This document shows positions 8,366-12,445 of a stretch of 12,445 bases of DNA, in pieces; within the stretch, counting starts at the first letter, position 1; the number at the start of each line of letters is the position of its first letter. The notes under the pieces are model-generated. The model saw nothing but the letters and a program-made list of their open reading frames with translations. It searched no databases and had not been told where the DNA came from. The position numbers and the translations under genes were made by a program. Origin of the DNA: Saccoglossus kowalevskii (lineage: Eukaryota > Hemichordata > Enteropneusta > Harrimaniidae). The stretch spans positions 544,275 to 556,719 of the forward strand of contig NW_003157228.1 in the NCBI RefSeq assembly GCF_000003605.2, in the 5' to 3' direction.

Positions 8366-8807
8366 GGAACATTTACATAAAATTTGCCGACTTTTCAATC
8401 ACTTCAATTATAACTTTCCTCGCTATTATACGTTGGGTTCGTATCACAGTATGTTAAGAGACAGGTGATTTACTCTATTTTTGATTAACTTTTCTAACTT
8501 TGTACTGTGGGGTTTTATAGGACAACCCCATAGGCCAATTTTGTAAACATGTCAACTAACTTTGCTATCGCTTCTCTAAACTTTGCACGATCATTTTAAC
8601 AGGATTACCGACTATTTGACGTCGCTTATCGGAATTCCCACGAATAGTTCAAATTTCCAATCAAATTTAGCAAAAATTCAATCACTTCACTCAACTTTCT
8701 TAGCTATTACTTCACATTATGCATTCAGTTCATATGCTCGTATATATTTTGGACTTGCTTGCTCGAGATGTGATTAACTTTCAGAATTTTTAACTAACAA
8801 ATATTTA
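8366..8807 (+). repeat. Tandem repeat unit 4
   Basis: About 442 bp, with all landmarks. It includes an ACCGACTATTTGACGTCGCT block followed by TATCGGAATTCCCACG, matching unit 1 (GGCGACTATTTGACTTATC) and unit 5 (CACTTATCGGAATTTACACG). It ends in ACTAACAAATATTTAGGAAC, which leads into the D landmark of the next unit. Confidence 0.7.
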
Positions 8808-9505
8808 GGAACATTTGCTATCAAATGTACAAACTTGTCACGAATGTCAAACATTAAATCATGTTTATCTTGCACATCGTGATGGTGTTTATTTGTGTTT
8901 GTATTATGGCATTAGATAGGCTATGCTGTTTTTGACGATAAATAAGTGTTAAATATAGAGTGGCAAGATGTTTCTTCTAGTCAGTACTGGGGAACAGGAC
9001 TTTGACAGAACCCGATCTGAACGTTCGATTCATATGTGACCAAATGATACTGATGCCAAACTAGCACCCCGTGACACGACTTTTCAATCACATTTAACAA
9101 CCTTGTTCGCTTATTCTATTACACGTTGGGCTCGTATTACAGTCTGTTTACTCTATGTTTGATTAATTTTCCTAACATTTTACTGTGCGGATCTATGTCT
9201 ACTAACTTTGCGATAGCTTTTCACAACTTTGTACAAGCTCCTCAACAGATAAGAGCCACCTCAACATGATTCCGCAGACAATTCGACAATCTGTTTACGT
9301 AGCATTTCATCACTTATCGGAATTTACACGATGGGTTTATAAGCGAATCTATCATTTTTGCAATCGCTCTACACAACTGTGTACGTTATTTCTTAAAATT
9401 ATACATTCAGTTTGTATGACTGTATATTTATATAATTTTGGCATGCTTTACCCGAAACTTGATAAATTTTCAGAACTGTCATTTGAGGGGTTCTGTACAA
9501 CAAAC
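8808..9505 (+). repeat. Tandem repeat unit 5, split by an insertion
   Basis: The first part of landmark D is at 8808-8843 (GGAACATTTGCTATCAAATG...CTTGTCACGA), and D resumes at 9075 (CACGACTTTTCAATCACATT). Removing the about 235 bases between them gives a unit of about 465 bp, matching units 1, 2 and 4. It ends near GGGGTTCTGTACAACAAACA (9486-9505), comparable to GGGGTTCGTTAAGACAAATA at the end of unit 3. Confidence 0.65.
8844..9074. mobile_element. About 235-bp insertion in repeat unit 5
   Basis: This segment has no counterpart in units 1-4. It is bounded by the 5-base direct repeat CACGA (8839-8843 and 9075-9079), and TGTCACG at 8836-8842 is the inverse of CGTGACA at 9070-9076. Such a pattern fits a small non-autonomous DNA element, though both repeats are short and may be accidental. 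Near its left end ACATTAAATCATG resembles the start of the R2 repeat (AGAATTAAATCATG at 9512), so it could instead be a shortened R2 copy. No coding capacity. Confidence 0.4.
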
Positions 9506-10124
9506 ACACATGAAGAATTAAATCATGAGAAACTTGCTCGCGTTTTGAATTGAGGTATGGAGTAGCTTGGAATGTAGTAGCCTGTGGTTTCGTGTGTCAT
9601 TGGTGTAACGGAAGGATTTAAATGAAGTGCGGTACAAAATGTATGGTGCGAAGCGTTTGAGTGAGAAGTTACCGTCTTGTACACCTGGGACGAAGTATTT
9701 AGTACGAAATAACAGTTCTCGGTTGTTGCCTGTGGTCTAGTTTATCAGGTATGGCGTGTTTACTTAGTTACGACATGTTAATAATCACTTTACTTCGGAC
9801 GCCAGGTTAGTTAATTCTTCCAAGACGTCAGCTATAATGTCGGGAACATTACAACACCTCGAAATAATTTGCCCAGGTAACGATCTACTTCGGCAAGTGT
9901 CAATAAATCAACACCGTTGATTGAATCGAAAATACGTAAGCACTTTCATTATTACTAATTAATGCATTACTCTCTTTCAATGTAATCCATTAAGTTAACT
10001 CGCAATTACACGGTCCATTGGCAAGCTAATATTCGTGATATTACACTAAATATAATACGCGGTCTTTGCCGTTCCGAAACAGTCAATCACCTACTTGTTA
10101 GAATTATAGTGTGCAGGTAGAGTT
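9506..10124 (+). repeat. R2 dispersed repeat, copy 1
   Basis: It matches copy 2 collinearly. Shared blocks include TTAGTACGAAATxACAGT, GCCAGGTTxGTxAATTCTTC followed by CAAGACGT, TTTGCCxAGGTAAxGAxCTA followed by CTTCGG, GTTGAxTGAAT, CTAATTAATGCATTA, GTAATCCATTAA, CACGGTCCxTTGGxAAxCTA and TTATAGTxTGxAGGxAxAGT. Identity is about 75-80% in the best parts. It follows the last tandem unit with no gap. No shared open frame survives, so it looks non-coding. Confidence 0.8.
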
Positions 10125-10278
10125 CATTTAGAAGTTTCGGGTTACTTAGCAACGATTTTTTCCGAATGTTTGAGGTTATTGCAGACTCGTTCTTAGTTTA
10201 TCATCCTCCTTTTCGCTAAGTTCTCGACCCTGCTTCATGATACATTACCTTGTACACATTTTAAAACTAAATAAACCA

Positions 10279-10297
10279 GAGTTATAAGTTATAACTC
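10279..10297. repeat. Perfect 19-base inverted repeat
   Basis: GAGTTATAA, one central G, TTATAACTC: nine-base arms with no mismatch. It may be a protein-binding palindrome or a chance AT-rich symmetry. There is no T-run to suggest a terminator and no gene beside it. Confidence 0.8.
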
Positions 10298-10364
10298 GTC
10301 AGAAAAATCTAACAAAAAGTGACGTAAAATAACAGTCAAAATGTGATAAACTTGTAACACTGGG

Positions 10365-10386
10365 TATCTGCAAAACTTTGCAGATA
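10365..10386. repeat. Perfect 22-base inverted repeat
   Basis: Arms TATCTGCAAA and TTTGCAGATA (ten bases each, perfect) around a central AC. It lies 67 bases after the 19-base palindrome. The two have unrelated arms. Confidence 0.8.
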
Positions 10387-10945
10387 TGGATTTATAAATG
10401 AGAAATTTAGATGTTATTTTCACAATTAACACAATCAGTAATTATTCATTTTCTCGTTGACAAGATTCGTGGAACTAAATAGAAATCACCTCGTTTGACA
10501 TATAGTCTAGTGGAAATGTGGTCTTTGGAGCCATATTCAAGATAAATGTCAAGTCATAATGCAGGAGTATTTATTCTTTTTTTCTTTTATTTCTAGTTCA
10601 GGTGGATATATTTTAGGTAGATAATCAATTAAAGTTAGAAAATACTAATAAATTATTTTTTAAATATGTGACGACATTGGAAAAAAACATGTACCGAATA
10701 GCAGAGAACTTATCCAGCATAACGTTTGTTTTTTCAAAGAAACAATCATTTCATTCTATTAAACGCTCATGAGTATATCTCAAATCTGATACTGATGTAT
10801 ATATAGGTTATAAAAGTAAGAACTTTCAAGTATGTTTTCTGAATGGTGACAAAAAAGATTGAAAGAAAAAAAAATGGTTGCAATGTATTGTTAATCTCAA
10901 AGATTTGTCTTTCACGGATAAATATTCATTCAAATATTTCTAATA

Positions 10946-11700
10946 TTGAAGGTTTTGTCAAAATCGATAAGGTTTTACGCGAGTTATTGCCTAAGGAGCG
11001 AAACATGTTGCATTCATGAATTTATAATGAAGCATATAAAATCATACATTATTCGAAAAAGTTACTTTTCCATGTTTGATTTCACACGGGGAGGTTTGTG
11101 TCCACACCTGAACCTAAGTTTCTTTGTTATCAGTATCTGATATATAATTTGGGCATTGCCCATCGTCAACTGTGGACATAAGCAATTGGAGTGATTCCAT
11201 AAGATTAACACGCGTTGTTTCAGAATGTCAAAAATTGGGTCATTTTGGCCAGCTCGGAGGTAATCGAAACACAAGAAAGTTTGGTTATAAGAAGGTTGTG
11301 TTTGACCGGAACTATTGTACAACAATAAAGCGCATTACATTTTCATAATGGTCACCTAGCTCTGTGGCGTAGTCATATAAACCTTCCTCCCTTCGCATAG
11401 ATTGTTTTCCGTACTTACAGTGATATTTATAGTGTTTGTCAGTGTGAAGTAGTACAAGTTACGATTGTTCTCCCAGGCCTCACAGGTTCATTTCGTCCAA
11501 GCCACTTTCTAGGTATATATTGGTGTGGAAATATGGGTGTCAAAAAGTACACATACATCAAACAATCAAATCTAAAATGGCGCTGTAAGCCTGGTTAATC
11601 GTGTGAATAGGAATAATATGACACTAGCATGAATAGATATTGATTTTTCAATAATAATACAATGTTTAGTAGACAAAATGCACTGTTCAGCAGAACTAAA
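10946..11700. other. Unassigned sequence between R2 copies (right part)
   Basis: No gene established. Open frames at 10946-11140 (plus) and 11062-11325 (minus, 87 codons from a TTG) lack recognisable domains. A possible 36-base exon at 11224-11259 is listed separately. The stretch 11341-11365 has a tRNA A-box-like string (TAGCTCTGTGGCG) without a B box at a workable distance. Confidence 0.4.
11224..11259 (+). CDS. Candidate 36-nt internal exon
   Basis: An acceptor CGCGTTGTTTCAG ends at 11223, and a donor-like GAG|GTAATC starts at 11260. The 36 bases between them are richer in G+C than the flanks and, in phase 0, read NVKNWVILASSE. The phase would be compatible with the signal-peptide exon at 2506-2571 on the same strand, but with an intron of about 8.7 kb. 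The W-V-x-L pattern loosely recalls the start of the legumain/GPI8 peptidase domain; that is far too short to identify anything. Chance acceptor-donor pairs of this size are common, so this is a lead only. Confidence 0.15.
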
Positions 11701-12445
11701 ACATTAAATAACGAGGAACTTGATTGCGTCTTGAATTAATTTTTTACACCTTATTGTACAAGTTCCAAATTTGCAAAACGAAAAAATGAAGTGGTAGAAA
11801 AAAAACATGATGCGATGTGATGAACAAGTGCTATGGATTACCTTGGAACGAGGTGATCTTCTGGTTCAGAGTGCCCTCGTGGCGGGAAAAGACTTGAAGC
11901 TAAGTGATAATCAAGTACAAAATTACGAATTACAGAGTGGTTCTGTGCTACCAGGTGACGTTGGCAAAACGACATGATTTAACACGTGCAAGTGTGGTGT
12001 AGTGCTAGGTGTCCATTTGGTACAAAATGGCTGTACACAGTGACCTGAGACGAAATATTTTAGTACGAAATGACAGTCCGCCGTTTTTTGCATTCTTGCT
12101 TATCAGGTGCTTTCGGTGCCAGGTTTGTCAATTCTTCCAAGACGTTGGTTGTAAGACCAAAACAAAAATTCTTATAATGACAAATCCTCGACATATTTTG
12201 CCTAGGTAATGAACTACTTCGGAAAGTTTCAATAAATCACCCCTGTTGACTGAATTGCAAAAACGTAAACCCTTCCTTGTCTAATTAATGCATTATTCGA
12301 TTACACTGTGACTTATAGTAATCCATTAACTCGTATTTTCACGGTCCGTTGGTAAACTAATATTTATGGTGAAACTATAATACATGTTGCTGTTCTGAAA
12401 TATTCCTCGTTCTCCTTCTTTAGATTATAGTTTGTAGGGAAAGTT
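11701..12445 (+). repeat. R2 dispersed repeat, copy 2 (runs off the window end)
   Basis: It begins ACATTAAATAACGAGGAACT, aligned with GAATTAAATCATGAGAAACT of copy 1, and continues in register to the last base of the window. About 194 bases (11739-11932) are absent from copy 1 and lie between two GAATTA direct repeats. The 66-codon frame at 12009-12209 is not conserved in copy 1 and is not called as a gene. Confidence 0.75.
11739..11932. mobile_element. Possible insertion inside R2 copy 2
   Basis: Copy 1 runs from TTTTGAATT (9544-9552) directly to GAGGTATGGAGTAGC. Copy 2 has the equivalent GAATTA at 11733-11738, then about 190 extra bases, then GAATTA again at 11927-11932. A six-base target duplication is one reading; deletion in copy 1 is another. 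There are A-runs inside (near 11780 and 11800) but no open frame of note. Confidence 0.3.

Larger units (their letters stand above)
7149..9505 (+). repeat. Array of five diverged head-to-tail repeats, unit about 430-475 bp
   Basis: Four landmarks recur in the same order in every unit. (D) CATTTxCAATCA...CTTTGTACGCTTATT. (B) ACGTTGxxCTCGTATTACAGT...TTTGATTAATTTTT. (A) CAACTAACTTTGCAATCGCT followed by TTCTCAACTTT. (C) CATTCAxTTCGTATGxCxGT followed by ATTTATAT and a CTTGCTTT block. Landmark A occurs at about 7299, 7817, 8241, 8548 and 9199; landmark C at about 7519, 7970, 8277, 8721 and 9405. Divergence is high, roughly a quarter of positions by eye, so the duplication is old. No frame is kept open across units: the minus-strand frame of unit 1 (7157-7414) is broken by stops in the matching part of unit 2. 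The array is therefore non-coding as it stands. Orientation is arbitrary. Confidence 0.8.
10125..10945. other. Unassigned sequence between R2 copies (left part)
   Basis: No gene seen. It contains two perfect inverted repeats (annotated separately). It also contains a strong-looking 3' splice motif TTTCTTTTATTTCTAG ending at 10596, followed within about 20 bases by stops in all useful frames. The first 80 bases may still belong to R2, whose end in copy 2 lies beyond the window. Confidence 0.4.

Noticed and set aside
7149-9505. CRISPR array
   Set aside because: The units are hundreds of bases long and diverged along their length. There are no short identical repeats with unique spacers, and the DNA is eukaryotic.
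9735-9760. tRNA-Glu-like start GTGGTCTAGTTTATCAGG
   Set aside because: The equivalent position in R2 copy 2 does not keep it. There is no B box and no cloverleaf.
10571-10620. Strong pyrimidine tract and acceptor TTTCTTTTATTTCTAG
   Set aside because: All frames after it close within a few codons unless a 20-base micro-exon is assumed, which nothing supports.
11062-11325. 87-codon minus-strand frame
   Set aside because: It starts at TTG, has no domain I recognise and no good splice signals on the minus strand. A chance opening is more likely.
11341-11510. tRNA-derived SINE (A-box-like TAGCTCTGTGGCG, later GGTTCATTTC)
   Set aside because: The B-box-like string is over 100 bases from the A box and is poor. 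There is no tail repeat.
11475-11512. Possible 36-nt exon between TTGTTCTCCCAG and CTAG|GTATAT
   Set aside because: In phase 0 it ends in a TAG. Other phases give no recognisable peptide and no partner exon.
12009-12209. 66-codon plus-strand frame with several cysteines
   Set aside because: It is in R2 copy 2, and the aligned part of copy 1 is interrupted by stops and frame changes.

Overview
This window is eukaryotic, non-coding-dominated and AT-rich (about two thirds A+T by eye). No open frame exceeds 140 codons. There are no operons, Shine-Dalgarno-led genes, rRNA or tRNA genes. The coding signals that do exist are eukaryotic: a signal-peptide exon ending at a textbook GTAAGT splice donor, and the decayed tail of a non-LTR retrotransposon. 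The LINE-tail sequence is of the L1/Tx1-like type common in marine invertebrates and fish. That suggests an aquatic metazoan, but the phylum cannot be fixed from this window.

Layout. Positions 1-1718 are anonymous sequence. At 1719-1976 (minus) there is a small open frame with a plausible 3' splice site 16 bases before its ATG and a signal-peptide-like segment. A T/G-rich tract lies at 2044-2073. At 2506-2571 (plus) is the best single-gene signal: a 22-codon exon encoding a signal peptide, followed directly by a splice donor. Positions 3187-3405 hold a perfect CRE and several half-sites. From about 4631 to 6310 (minus) lies a 5'-truncated LINE relic. It covers the end of the reverse transcriptase and the C-terminal region, spread over three reading frames in five segments with an amber stop. 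Around 6815-6990 is a possible decayed end of another transposon.

The right half is repetitive. Five diverged direct repeats of about 430-475 bp form a head-to-tail array at 7149-9505; one copy has lost its middle and one is split by about 235 bp. The array runs straight into a second repeat family (called R2 here), which occupies 9506-10124 and reappears in the same orientation at 11701 to the window end. The 1.6 kb between the R2 copies contains two perfect short palindromes and a possible 36-nt exon.

There is no evidence for a set of genes acting together. The window reads as intergenic or intronic DNA: one or two possible small secreted-protein exons in a bed of old mobile elements. The least explained structure is the array plus R2, which could be one large undescribed non-autonomous element or a locally amplified repeat. 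I saw no complete gene and cannot show a new biological system here.
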